In this document: positions 6,949 to 15,427 of the stretch, piece by piece
Numbering within the stretch: position 1 is the first letter of the stretch
How the letters are laid out: every line of letters begins with the position of its first letter
Source: Ornithinibacter aureus
Lineage (GTDB): Bacteria > Actinomycetota > Actinomycetes > Actinomycetales > Dermatophilaceae
DNA: 64,000 nt
NCBI RefSeq assembly: GCF_009858245.1
Contig: NZ_VMSB01000001.1
Location: 558,001 to 622,000 of the forward strand
Direction of reading: 5' to 3'
Notes under the pieces: model-generated
The model's input: the letters and a program-made list of their open reading frames with translations, nothing else
Told to the model about the DNA's origin: nothing
Databases searched by the model: none
Translations under genes and position numbers: made by a program

Positions 6949-9018
6949 GTGAAGGGGCTCTACCTCGCCGGCACCGAGGCCCGCTCGGGCAAGTCGGCGG
7001 TCGCGGTCGGGCTCGTGAACCGGCTCACGAGGCGGCACGGTCGGGTGGGCGTCTTCCGCCCGGTCGTCCAGGCCGGCGGTCAGGACGAGTTGCTGCGGGT
7101 GCTGCTCCAGGAGGCCCACAGCGACCTCGCACCCGAACTGGCGTGGGGCGTGACCCACGACGACCTGCACGCCGATCACGACCGGGCCCTCGGGGTCGTG
7201 GTCGACCGCTTCCACGCCATGGCCCAGGGTCATGACGTCGTGCTCGTCGTGGGGTCGGACTTCTCCGACGTCGTCGCACCGACCGAGTTCGCGACCAACG
7301 CGCGGATCGCCGCCGACCTCGGCACGCCCCTGGTCCTCGTCGCGCCCGCCCGCGACCGCGACCACGCCGAACTCGCGGCCAGCGCCGCGGCAGCGGTCGC
7401 CGCGGCCCGCGCGGTGCACGCCCACGTCGGAGGGGTGGTCATCAACCAGGTTCGCTCCGACGACAGTGCCGCCGCCCTCGACGCCCTCACCACCCGCCTC
7501 GGTGCCCTCCCGCTGTGGGCCCTCACCGAGACCCCGCTGCTGCGGGCGCCGACGGTCCGCGACCTCATGGCGGCCTGCGACGGCACCCTCGTGCACGGCG
7601 ACGCCGACCTGCTCGACCGCGAGAGCATGGGGCTGGTCGTCGCCGCGATGTCGATGCCGCACGTCATCGACCGGCTCATCGAGGGCTCGACCGTCATCGT
7701 CCCCGGCGACCGGGACGACGTCGTGCTCGGGGTGCTGCTCGCCCACCACTCGCGCACGCTGCCGACGCTGTCCGGCCTCGTGCTCAACGGGGGCTTCGCC
7801 CTCTCGCCACAGATCGACCGGCTCATCGCCGGGCTCGACATGCGGCTGCCCATCGTCTCCTGCCAGCTCGGCACCATGGACACCGCGACCGCGCTCGGGC
7901 GGGTCGAGGGGCGCATCACCGCGACCTCTTCCCGCAAGGTCGGGGCGGCGGCCGACCTGCTCGACCGCACCGAGGGCATCGACACCCTCGACGCCCTGCT
8001 GAGCGACGACGCCCAGGGCGGCGAGCGGGCGGTCACCCCGCTGATGTTCGAGCACGACCTCGTCGAGCGCGCCCGGGAGGCGCAGGCCCACATCGTCCTG
8101 CCCGAGGGCGCCGAGGAGCGCATCATCATCGCGGCCGACCAGGTGCTCGCTCGCGGCATCGCGCGCCTGACGTTGCTCGGGGACGAGAGCGTCATCCGCG
8201 ACCGGGCCCGGGTGCTCGGTGCCGACATCTCCGCCGCGGAGGTCGTCGACCCCGCGACGAGTCCGTGGCGTGAGGAGTTCGCAGCCACCTACGCGGCGCT
8301 GCGCGCGCACAAGGGCGTCACCCACGAGCAGGCTTTCGACCGGGTCGTCGACCCGTCGTACTTCGGCACGATGATGGTGCACGCAGGCCGGGCCGACGGG
8401 ATGGTCTCCGGGTGCATCACGACCACGGCGCACACGATCCGGCCGGCGCTCGAGGTCGTCCGCACGGCCCCCGGCGTCTCCGTCGTCTCCAGCGTCTTCC
8501 TCATGTGCCTGGCCGATCGCGTGCTCGTCTACGGCGACTGCGCCGTCAACCCCGACCCGGATGCCGCGCAGCTCGCCGACATCGCGATCTCGTCGGCCCG
8601 CACGGCGGCCGCGTTCGGCATCGAGCCCCGCGTCGCGATGCTGTCCTACTCCACCGGAGAGTCCGGGACCGGTGCCGACGTGGAGAAGGTGCGGGCCGCC
8701 ACGGCCATCGTGCGCGAGCTCGCGCCCGACCTCCTCGTCGAGGGCCCGATCCAGTACGACGCCGCCGTCGACCCGCACGTGGCCGCCACCAAGCTCAAGG
8801 GCAGCCCGGTCGCGGGGCGCGCCACCGTGCTCGTCTTCCCCGACCTCAACACCGGGAACAACACCTACAAGGCGGTCCAGCGCAGCGCCGACGCGGTCGC
8901 GATCGGCCCCGTGCTGCAGGGTCTGAACCGCCCGGTCAACGACCTCTCCCGAGGAGCGCTCGTGCGCGACATCGTCAACACGGTGGCCATCACCGCCGTC
9001 CAAGGGCAGACCACGTGA
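6949..9018 (+). CDS. pta: phosphate acetyltransferase
   Basis: Pta converts acetyl-CoA and phosphate to acetyl phosphate. This is the long form (689 residues): an N-terminal P-loop BioD-like domain (YLAGTEARSGKSAVAVG at residues about 4-20), a central DRTGG domain (residues about 220-330), and the C-terminal PTA_PTB catalytic domain from about residue 370, with HIVLPEGAEERI, GMVSGCITTTAHT, MLSYSTGESG and FPDLNTGNNTYKAVQR. The GTG at 6949 is the first start giving the P-loop domain. It overlaps ackA by 4 bp, forming the acetate/ATP branch that would drain acetyl-CoA made by amino-acid fermentation. Confidence 0.95.
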   Translation: MKGLYLAGTEARSGKSAVAVGLVNRLTRRHGRVGVFRPVVQAGGQDELLRVLLQEAHSDLAPELAWGVTHDDLHADHDRALGVVVDRFHAMAQGHDVVLVVGSDFSDVVAPTEFATNARIAADLGTPLVLVAPARDRDHAELAASAAAAVAAARAVHAHVGGVVINQVRSDDSAAALDALTTRLGALPLWALTETPLLRAPTVRDLMAACDGTLVHGDADLLDRESMGLVVAAMSMPHVIDRLIEGSTVIVPGDRDDVVLGVLLAHHSRTLPTLSGLVLNGGFALSPQIDRLIAGLDMRLPIVSCQLGTMDTATALGRVEGRITATSSRKVGAAADLLDRTEGIDTLDALLSDDAQGGERAVTPLMFEHDLVERAREAQAHIVLPEGAEERIIIAADQVLARGIARLTLLGDESVIRDRARVLGADISAAEVVDPATSPWREEFAATYAALRAHKGVTHEQAFDRVVDPSYFGTMMVHAGRADGMVSGCITTTAHTIRPALEVVRTAPGVSVVSSVFLMCLADRVLVYGDCAVNPDPDAAQLADIAISSARTAAAFGIEPRVAMLSYSTGESGTGADVEKVRAATAIVRELAPDLLVEGPIQYDAAVDPHVAATKLKGSPVAGRATVLVFPDLNTGNNTYKAVQRSADAVAIGPVLQGLNRPVNDLSRGALVRDIVNTVAITAVQGQTT

Positions 9019-10232
9019 GCACCGACCCGCACGTCTTCGTCGTCAACGCCGGCTCCTCGTCGCTGAAGTACCAGGTGATCAACGCCGCCAGCGGTCGCAC
9101 GGTGGCCATCGGGCTCGTCTCCGAGATCGGTGGGGCGAGCCGGATGCGGCACGACAGCATCGGCCTCGGTGGAGAGATCTCCCGTCACGAGTCGTATGCG
9201 CCGTGCCCCACCCACACCAGCGCCTTCGCCGCGGCCCGCGCCGCGCTGCACGAGCACGGGGGCGGGGTGGGCGAGCACGTCGTCGCGATCGGCCACCGGG
9301 TGGTCCACGGGGGACGACGCTTCACCCAGCCCGTCGTCGTCGACGACGTCGTGCTGGAGTCGCTGCGGGTGCTCTCGCCGCTGGCCCCCCTGCACAACCC
9401 GGCCAACGTCGAGGGCATCGTGCGAGCCCAGGAAGCCTTCCCCGGGCTGCCCCACGTCGCCGTGTTCGACACCGGCTTCCACGGCACCCTGCCACCGGCC
9501 GCGCACACCTACGCCGTCCCCGACGCGTGGCGCGAGGGGCACCACGTGCGCCGCTACGGCTTCCACGGCAGCTCGTACGCCTGGGTGACCCGGCGCACCG
9601 CCGCCCTGATGGGCCGTCAGGTCGAGGACCTGCGGATGGTTGTCCTGCACCTGGGCAACGGGGCCAGTGCGTGCGCCGTCGACGGCGGCCGCAGCGTCGA
9701 CACCTCGATGGGCCTGTCCCCGGTCGAGGGCCTGGTCATGGGCACCCGTTCGGGCGACGTCGACCCGGCGCTGGGGGGCTACCTCGAGCGCGTGGCGGGA
9801 CTCACGGCATCTGACTACGACCGCGCCCTGAACCGCGAGAGCGGGCTGCTCGGGCTCGGCGGGGTCTCGGACTTTCGCACGATCGTCGAGCGCCGCGACG
9901 CCGGGGATGCCGCGGCGACGCTCGCGTTCGACGTCACCGTGCACCGGTTGCGCAAGTACGTGGGGGCCTATGCCGCCGTGCTCGGTCGCCTCGACGCCCT
10001 CGTGTTCACCGGCGGCATCGGCGAGCACAGCGCCGCGCTGCGGGCCGCCGTCGTCGACGGCCTGGAGGTGCTCGGGCTCGCCTTGGACGCCGCCGCGAAC
10101 GCCGGGGGGCCACCCGAGCGACGGGTCAGCGGCGAGCAGAGCCGGGCCGAGGTCTGGGTGGTCCCGACCGACGAGGAGCGCGAGATCGCACGCGCCACCC
10201 TCGAGGTCCTCGGCCTGCCCCACGCGCTGTGA
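9015..10232 (+). CDS. ackA: acetate kinase
   Basis: AckA makes ATP and acetate from acetyl phosphate. The protein (405 residues, normal length) shows VFVVNAGSSSLKYQVI at the N-terminus, GHRVVHGG near residue 95, VAVFDTGFHGTLP near residue 155, YGFHGSSYAWVTRR, and MGTRSGDVDP with the phosphate-binding Arg. The GTG start overlaps the pta stop (GTGA), so the two are translationally coupled. It ends by overlapping the amidohydrolase start in the same way, making a three-gene unit. Confidence 0.96.
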   Translation: MSTDPHVFVVNAGSSSLKYQVINAASGRTVAIGLVSEIGGASRMRHDSIGLGGEISRHESYAPCPTHTSAFAAARAALHEHGGGVGEHVVAIGHRVVHGGRRFTQPVVVDDVVLESLRVLSPLAPLHNPANVEGIVRAQEAFPGLPHVAVFDTGFHGTLPPAAHTYAVPDAWREGHHVRRYGFHGSSYAWVTRRTAALMGRQVEDLRMVVLHLGNGASACAVDGGRSVDTSMGLSPVEGLVMGTRSGDVDPALGGYLERVAGLTASDYDRALNRESGLLGLGGVSDFRTIVERRDAGDAAATLAFDVTVHRLRKYVGAYAAVLGRLDALVFTGGIGEHSAALRAAVVDGLEVLGLALDAAANAGGPPERRVSGEQSRAEVWVVPTDEEREIARATLEVLGLPHAL

Positions 10233-11776
10233 GCACCACGCTCTACCGCGGCGGCACCGTCCACACCCCCGACCAGCCCGGGGCCACCGCGCTCGTCGTC
10301 GGTGGTGACGGGCGGATCGCGTGGATCGGCGACGAGGAGGGCGCGGCGAGCCACCGCGATGGCGTCGACGTGGTCATCGACCTCGACGGCGGGCTCGTGC
10401 TCCCGGCCTTCGTCGACGCGCACGTCCACCTGTCCCACACCGGCATGGGGCTGCGCGGTGTCGACCTCGGCACGACCACCTCGGTCGCCGAGGCCCTGCG
10501 GCGGATCGAGGATGCCGCCCGTCGCAACGGCGGTCGCCCGATCTTCGCGTTCGGGTGGCAGGAACAGGCGTGGGTCGAGGGGCGCCCGATGACGTCCGCC
10601 GAACTCGACCGGGCGAGCTACGGGGGAGTGGTCTACGCATCGCGGGTCGACGGCCACTCGGCCGTGGTCTCCAGTGCGCTCGCCATGATGTCCGCGGCGA
10701 GAGGGATGCCCGGCTGGACCGAGACCGGCTTCGTCACCCGCGACTCCAAGAACGCCGCGCGGGCAGCCTTCGACGCAGCCGGCAGCCGGCAGCAGCGCCG
10801 CGACGACATCGAGGCTGCCCTGCGCGAGGCCGCGGCCGTCGGGCTCGCGGTGGTGCACGAGTGCGGGGGACCCCTGCTCACCAGCGCCGACGACTTCGCC
10901 GACGTGCTCGACCTCGGGACCCGCCCCGGCCTGACGCGCACCGTCGGGTACTGGGCCGAGCCGGTCACCGACCCGGAGCAGGCCCGCGCCCTCACGGCCC
11001 TGCACGGGGCCGCCGGGCTGGCCGGTGACCTCAACATCGACGGCTCGATCGGCTCGCGCACGGCCCTGCTGCGCCAGCCCTACGCCGACGACCCCGGGTG
11101 TTCGGGCACCGCGTACCGCACGGCCGCCGGAGTGCGGGACCACGTCGCGGCCTGCGCGGCCGCGGGCGTGCAGAGCGGCTTCCACGTCATCGGCGACGCG
11201 GGGATGGACACCGTGCTCGACGGCATCGAGGCCGCGGCGGGCCTGGTGGGCCTCGACACGGTGCGGGCCACCAGGCCGCGGCTGGAGCACGCCGAGATGG
11301 TCGACGCCGAGGGAATCGCCCGGATGGCGCGCCTGGGCGTCGTCGCGAGCGTGCAACCGTCCTTCGACGCCGCGTGGGGAGGGCCGCACGGCATGTACGC
11401 CGAACGCCTCGGGGCTGCCCGGGTGCCGGGCACCAACCCGTTCGCGCAGCTGGAGCAGGCCGGGGTGGCCCTGGCCCTGGGGTCCGACTCCCCGGTGACA
11501 CCGTTCGACCCGTGGGGCGCGGTCTGGGGCGCGGTGCTGCACCACGAGCCGGCTGCCCGCCTCGACGTCCGGTCCGCCATCGCCGCACACACCGCCGGTG
11601 GCTGGGCCGCCGCACGCGAGGTGGGCGGCGTGCTGCGCGTCGGAGCCCCGGCGACCCTTGCCGTGTGGGACGTCGTGGATGCCGGGCCCGACGGCGTGCC
11701 TCTCGTCGCCGAGGGTGCCCCTCGACCGACCTGCCGCCGCACGCTGCGCGACGGGCTGGTGCTGCACGAGGCGTGA
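10229..11776 (+). CDS. amidohydrolase of the YtcJ-like family
   Basis: This 515-residue protein is a metal-dependent amidohydrolase. It has an N-terminal beta-sandwich start (TLYRGGTVHTPDQPGA), the metal-binding VDAHVHLSHTG motif near residue 65, a central FHVIGDAGMDTVLDG, RLEHAEMVD, and the late Asp motif ALGSDSPVTPFDPW. The family hydrolyses varied C-N bonds (N-acyl amino acids, formamides), and the substrate cannot be read from sequence. It overlaps ackA by 4 bp (GTGA) and precedes kamD, so a role in releasing an amino acid or removing an N-acyl group in the lysine pathway is possible but unproven. Confidence 0.92.
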   Translation: MSTTLYRGGTVHTPDQPGATALVVGGDGRIAWIGDEEGAASHRDGVDVVIDLDGGLVLPAFVDAHVHLSHTGMGLRGVDLGTTTSVAEALRRIEDAARRNGGRPIFAFGWQEQAWVEGRPMTSAELDRASYGGVVYASRVDGHSAVVSSALAMMSAARGMPGWTETGFVTRDSKNAARAAFDAAGSRQQRRDDIEAALREAAAVGLAVVHECGGPLLTSADDFADVLDLGTRPGLTRTVGYWAEPVTDPEQARALTALHGAAGLAGDLNIDGSIGSRTALLRQPYADDPGCSGTAYRTAAGVRDHVAACAAAGVQSGFHVIGDAGMDTVLDGIEAAAGLVGLDTVRATRPRLEHAEMVDAEGIARMARLGVVASVQPSFDAAWGGPHGMYAERLGAARVPGTNPFAQLEQAGVALALGSDSPVTPFDPWGAVWGAVLHHEPAARLDVRSAIAAHTAGGWAAAREVGGVLRVGAPATLAVWDVVDAGPDGVPLVAEGAPRPTCRRTLRDGLVLHEA

Positions 11777-11865
11777 ACCTTCAGGACGTCTGGACCAACA
11801 GCGACAGGCACCACAGATACTGTCGTCTGAATCCAGAGTTGCCGAAATACTTGCGCCAACCTTGC

Positions 11866-11871
11866 TAGATT
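11866..11871 (+). promoter_or_regulatory. kamD promoter -10
   Basis: TAGATT ends 6 nt before the kamD GTG at 11878, with no Shine-Dalgarno between. The roughly 100-bp gap after the amidohydrolase and this hexamer suggest that kamD-kamE-kal start their own, leaderless transcript. Confidence 0.5.
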
Positions 11872-11877
11872 GACCCT

Positions 11878-13476
11878 GTGTCTTCACGCCCACGCCAGAT
11901 CCTCGACCTCGACGCCGCCACCGTCCGTCGTGCGCGCACCCTCGCCCGACGTGCCGGGAAGCCCGTCGTCGACCTCGCCCGCAGCCACACCACCGTCTCG
12001 GTCGAACGGGCGACGCTGCGCCTGGCCGGGCTCGCCGGAGCCGACCACGAGAACGTGCCGTGGGTCAACCACCTCGTCGACGCCGTGCGTGAGGGCGTCG
12101 GCCTCGAGCACGGGGTCACCCTCCCGGTCTGGGACGCCCTGCGCCGCGGCGAGGCACCCGACCTGCTGACCCTGGCCCAGAAGGCCGCCAGCGGGGGGGT
12201 GCGCTTCGAGGTCCCGCAGGGCAAGGCGGCCACGGCGGCGGGTAGGGCCGGTCGCACGGCGATCGCGCGCGGCATCCGCACCATCGACCGCCAGCGAGCG
12301 GCGCGTGACCGGCTCATCGCCCGCCACGGCAACCCGCCACGCAAGCCCTGGATCTACCTCATCGTCGCCACCGGCGACATCTACGAGGACATCCCGCAGG
12401 CGCAGGCCGCCGCGCGCGAGGGTGCCGACATCATCGCGGTGATCCGCTCCACGGGCCAGAGCCTGCTCGACTTCGTGCCCGAGGGCGCGACCCGTGAGGG
12501 GTACGCGGGCACCTACGCGACGCAGGAGAACTTCCGCCTCATGCGCGCGGCGCTCGACGAGACGAGCAAAGAGCTCGGCCGGTACGTGCGCCTGACCAAC
12601 TACGCGAGCGGTCTGTGCATGCCCGAGATCGCCGCGCTCGCCGGGCTCGAGCGGCTCGACATGATGCTCAACGACTCGATGTACGGCATCCTCTTTCGCG
12701 ACATCAACCCGATCCGCACCTTCGTCGACCAGCGCTTCAGCCGCCAGGTGCACGCCCGCGCCGGGATCATCATCAACACCGGTGAGGACAACTACCTCAC
12801 CACCGCGGATGCCGTCGACGCCGCCCACACGGTCACGGTCAGCCAGCTGCTCAACGAGTACTTCGCCAAGGAGGCGGGGCTGGAGAACTGGCAGCTCGGC
12901 CTGGGCCACGCGTTCGAGATCGACCCCACGGTCAAGGACAGCTTCCGCCTCGAGCTCGCGCACGCGCTGCTGGCCCGCCAGCTCTTCCCCGAGGCGCCGC
13001 TGAAGTGGATGCCGCCGACCAAGCACATGACCGGCGACATCTTCCGCGGGTACCTGCTCGACGGCTTCTTCAACCTCGCCGGGGCGATGACCGGTCAGGG
13101 CATCCTCCTCGTCGGCATGATGACCGAGGCCGTGGTCACCCCGTGGATCTCCGATCGTGACCTCGCCCTGCAGAACGTCCGGTACGTCATGGATGCCGCG
13201 GGCGGCCTCACCGAGGACTTCCACCCTCCGCGAGACGGCCTCATCCAGACCCGGGCCCGCCAGGTGCTCGGCGAGGCGGTCGAGCTGCTCGACACCATCG
13301 TCACCGACACCAGCACCGCAGGGGTGCCACCGCTCCTCGCGGCGATCGCCGACGGTACCTTCGGGTCGATGAAGCGGCCCCCGACCAAGGGCAAGGGCCT
13401 CGACGGCGTCGTCCGCAAGGCCGACGGCTACCTCAACCCGGCCACCGACCTGCTCGAGACGGGGGAGACCCGATGA
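11878..13476 (+). CDS. kamD: lysine 5,6-aminomutase alpha subunit
   Basis: KamD is the large subunit of the adenosylcobalamin- and PLP-dependent mutase that moves the terminal amino group of D-lysine or L-beta-lysine, giving 3,5-diaminohexanoate from beta-lysine. The 532-residue protein has the family's TIM-barrel segments (IYLIVATGDIYEDIPQAQ, IIAVIRSTGQSLLDFVPEG, IIINTGEDNYLTT, WMPPTKHMTGDIFRGY). Length is typical (about 510-520) with an N-terminal extension. The GTG start follows the TAGATT hexamer. It overlaps kamE by 4 bp (ATGA). Confidence 0.93.
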   Translation: MSSRPRQILDLDAATVRRARTLARRAGKPVVDLARSHTTVSVERATLRLAGLAGADHENVPWVNHLVDAVREGVGLEHGVTLPVWDALRRGEAPDLLTLAQKAASGGVRFEVPQGKAATAAGRAGRTAIARGIRTIDRQRAARDRLIARHGNPPRKPWIYLIVATGDIYEDIPQAQAAAREGADIIAVIRSTGQSLLDFVPEGATREGYAGTYATQENFRLMRAALDETSKELGRYVRLTNYASGLCMPEIAALAGLERLDMMLNDSMYGILFRDINPIRTFVDQRFSRQVHARAGIIINTGEDNYLTTADAVDAAHTVTVSQLLNEYFAKEAGLENWQLGLGHAFEIDPTVKDSFRLELAHALLARQLFPEAPLKWMPPTKHMTGDIFRGYLLDGFFNLAGAMTGQGILLVGMMTEAVVTPWISDRDLALQNVRYVMDAAGGLTEDFHPPRDGLIQTRARQVLGEAVELLDTIVTDTSTAGVPPLLAAIADGTFGSMKRPPTKGKGLDGVVRKADGYLNPATDLLETGETR

Positions 13477-14339
13477 CCCGCACCGAGGCCCAGGAGGCCC
13501 GCAGCCGCAGCCGCCGTCACGGCGCCGAGCGCCGCATGGAGGACGCCCTGCCCGGCGAGCCGAGCCTGGCCGAGCCCGGCCCCATCGTGCGCCCGTACGG
13601 CGACACCACGGGCGACGGCATGGTCCAGGTCTCCTTCACCCTGCCGCTGCCGCATGACAAGCGGGCCGAGGGCGCGGCACTGCAGCTCGCGGCCAAGATG
13701 GGGCTCGAGCCGGCGCTGCTCGTGCACGCCAAGGCGATGGGCCCGCACTTCACCTTCTTCGTCGTCTACGGCTCGGTCACCCACCTCGTCGACGTGCGCG
13801 ACGTCGTCGTCCACGAGCGCGAGTTCCCCCTGCTGTCCGCCCGCGACACCAACGCCGAGATCCGCAAGCGGCTGCGCCGCAAGCTCGTCGTCGTCGGTGC
13901 GTGCATCGGCACCGACGCCCACACGGTCGGGATCGACGCCATCCTCAACATCAAGGGGTTCGCCGGGGAGAAGGGGCTGGAGTACTACCGCGAGATGACG
14001 GTGCACAACCTCGGTGCCCAGGTGCTCGTGCCCGACCTGGTCAACACGGCGCGCGAGGTGCGGGCGGATGCCGTGCTCGTCTCGCAGGTCGTCACCCAGA
14101 AGGACGCCCACATCCACAACACCCAGGCGATGTCCGCCGCGTTCCGCGAGGCCTTCCCGGAGGGACAGGTGCCGCTGCTCGTCGTCGGCGGCCCACGCTT
14201 CGAGGAGGGCTCGGCCGCCAGCCTCGGGGTCGACCGGATCTTCGGCCGGGGCACCACCCCGGGCGAGGTGGCCTCGTACCTCGTGCACGCCCTCGTCACC
14301 CCGCGCACCGAACCCGACCCCAGAGGGAGCCAGCGATGA
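13473..14339 (+). CDS. kamE: lysine 5,6-aminomutase beta subunit
   Basis: KamE carries the cobalamin-binding Rossmann domain and the PLP lysine. The 288-residue protein has GTDAHTVGIDAILNIKGFAG: the DxHxxG histidine (His150) that coordinates cobalt and, eleven residues on, Lys161, which matches the position of the PLP-binding lysine in the clostridial enzyme. Further family features are QVSFTLPLPHDKRAEGAA near residue 52, QVVTQKDAHIHNTQ near residue 205, and LVVGGPRFEEGSAASLGVDR. It overlaps kamD and kal by 4 bp each. No reactivase gene (kamBC type) is present nearby. Confidence 0.94.
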   Translation: MTRTEAQEARSRSRRHGAERRMEDALPGEPSLAEPGPIVRPYGDTTGDGMVQVSFTLPLPHDKRAEGAALQLAAKMGLEPALLVHAKAMGPHFTFFVVYGSVTHLVDVRDVVVHEREFPLLSARDTNAEIRKRLRRKLVVVGACIGTDAHTVGIDAILNIKGFAGEKGLEYYREMTVHNLGAQVLVPDLVNTAREVRADAVLVSQVVTQKDAHIHNTQAMSAAFREAFPEGQVPLLVVGGPRFEEGSAASLGVDRIFGRGTTPGEVASYLVHALVTPRTEPDPRGSQR

Positions 14340-14791
14340 GCCTCGAACGCACCGGCGACAGCTCGACCGGCGGTCGTCCCACGGGCAGCAGTTCCACCGG
14401 AAGCCGCGCCGAGGTCGGCCTCGTCGTCACCCACCGCCGCTACGTGCCCTACTCGCACGCCCACTACGCGGGCAACCTCGTCGACGGGGCCTACTCACTG
14501 GCGGCCTTCGGCGACGTGGCCACGGAGATGTGCATCCGCACCGATGGCGACGAGGGCTTGTTCGCGTCGTACTCCGACGTGCAGTTCCGCGCCCCCGTGC
14601 GCGCCGGCGACGTCATCGAGATCTCGGCGACCCTCGTGCGCGTGGGGAGCCGGTCGCGCGAGATGGACTTCGAGGTGCGCGTCGTCGGTCGCGGCGCCCC
14701 CGAGCGGGGCGAGTCTGCAGCCGACGTCCTGGAGTCGCCGGTGGTCGCGACGACGGCCCGTGGGGTCGTGGTGGTCCCACCTCCGACGTGA
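14336..14791 (+). CDS. kal: 3-aminobutyryl-CoA ammonia-lyase
   Basis: Kal removes ammonia from 3-aminobutyryl-CoA to give crotonyl-CoA, the last lysine-specific step. The 151-residue hotdog-fold protein matches the family core: AHYAGNLVDGAY near residue 43, FGDVATEMCIRTDGDEGLF, PVRAGDVIEI and a C-terminal ATTARGVVVVP. A Ser/Thr/Gly-rich stretch of about 25 residues at the N-terminus is outside the family. The ATG overlaps the kamE stop, so it is co-translated with kamDE. A generic thioesterase is the alternative, but context and the DGDEGLF motif favour Kal. Confidence 0.88.
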   Translation: MSLERTGDSSTGGRPTGSSSTGSRAEVGLVVTHRRYVPYSHAHYAGNLVDGAYSLAAFGDVATEMCIRTDGDEGLFASYSDVQFRAPVRAGDVIEISATLVRVGSRSREMDFEVRVVGRGAPERGESAADVLESPVVATTARGVVVVPPPT

Positions 14792-14821
14792 GCCACCAGG
14801 CAGCGCGCTAGAATTCTGTGC

Positions 14822-15106
14822 ATGACCACGCTGTCCCTGGCCGATGCACGGGCCAACCTCTCCAAGCTCGTGGAGTCCGCGGTGACCACGCACGAGCGCT
14901 TCGACGTCACCCGCAACGGTGACCGCGTCGCGGTCCTGCTGAGTGCAGAGGACTACGACAGCCTGCTCGAGACCCTCGACATCCTCAGCAGCCCGGACGA
15001 AGTCGCCGCGATCCGCGAGGGAATCGCCGACCTGGAGGCCGGCTCCGTCTCTGACCTGGATGAGGTCCGCCGCGCCATGACCGCGGCAGGACGCCTGCGT
15101 CCGTGA
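14822..15106 (+). CDS. Phd/YefM-type antitoxin
   Basis: A 94-residue protein with the Phd/YefM fold: SLADARANLSKLVESA at residues about 5-20 forms the DNA-binding dimer half, RNGDRVAVLLSAEDYDSLLETL the core, and the acidic C-terminal region would wrap the toxin. It represses its own operon in the known family. TAGAAT at 14809-14814 sits 7 nt before the ATG, so the transcript is probably leaderless. It overlaps the toxin gene by 4 bp (GTGA). Confidence 0.88.
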   Translation: MTTLSLADARANLSKLVESAVTTHERFDVTRNGDRVAVLLSAEDYDSLLETLDILSSPDEVAAIREGIADLEAGSVSDLDEVRRAMTAAGRLRP

Positions 15107-15375
15107 CCCAGCAGTTCCGCGTCGTCCTCACGGCGGGGGCCCGTCGGGCGCTCGAGCAGCACTTGCCCGAATCGGTGGCCGCTGCGGCCTTCGAGTTCAT
15201 CTCGGGCCCCCTTCGAGAGAACCCGCACCGCGTGGGCCGGATGCTGAGGGAACCCTTGGCCCCCGCGTACTCGGCGCGTCGCGGCGAGTACCGCGTGGTC
15301 TACCGCATCCTGGACGATCTCCTCGTGGTCGAGGTCGTCTCCATCGCGCATCGCCGAGACGTCTACCGACGATGA
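15103..15375 (+). CDS. RelE/ParE-type toxin
   Basis: This 90-residue protein has the RelE-family layout: an N-terminal strand (FRVVLTAGARRALEQHLPE), a helix pair, and the C-terminal core EYRVVYRILDDLLVVEVVSIAHRRDVYRR with the conserved basic residues. RelE toxins cleave mRNA on the ribosome; ParE members act on gyrase. The RVVYRI...HRRDVYR pattern favours RelE. It overlaps its antitoxin. The pair sits between kal and lnt and is the only complete toxin-antitoxin module in the left half. Confidence 0.88.
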   Translation: MTQQFRVVLTAGARRALEQHLPESVAAAAFEFISGPLRENPHRVGRMLREPLAPAYSARRGEYRVVYRILDDLLVVEVVSIAHRRDVYRR

Positions 15376-15427
15376 CTCCGGCCGGGGCGCCCCCACGCTC
15401 ACACGGACGGTGAATTACCGTGGGCGC

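Noticed and set aside
6886-9003. 705-residue minus-strand open frame opposite pta
   Set aside because: Shadow of pta in high-GC DNA; composition is His/Gly/Arg/Asp-rich without any domain, while pta is unmistakable.
10229-11776. Amidohydrolase as the missing Kce enzyme
   Set aside because: Kce is a BKACE-fold zinc enzyme with a different motif pattern; this protein has the VDAHVH amidohydrolase signature.
9968-11893. 641-residue minus-strand open frame opposite ackA end and the amidohydrolase
   Set aside because: Crosses two well-supported genes and contains no recognisable motif.
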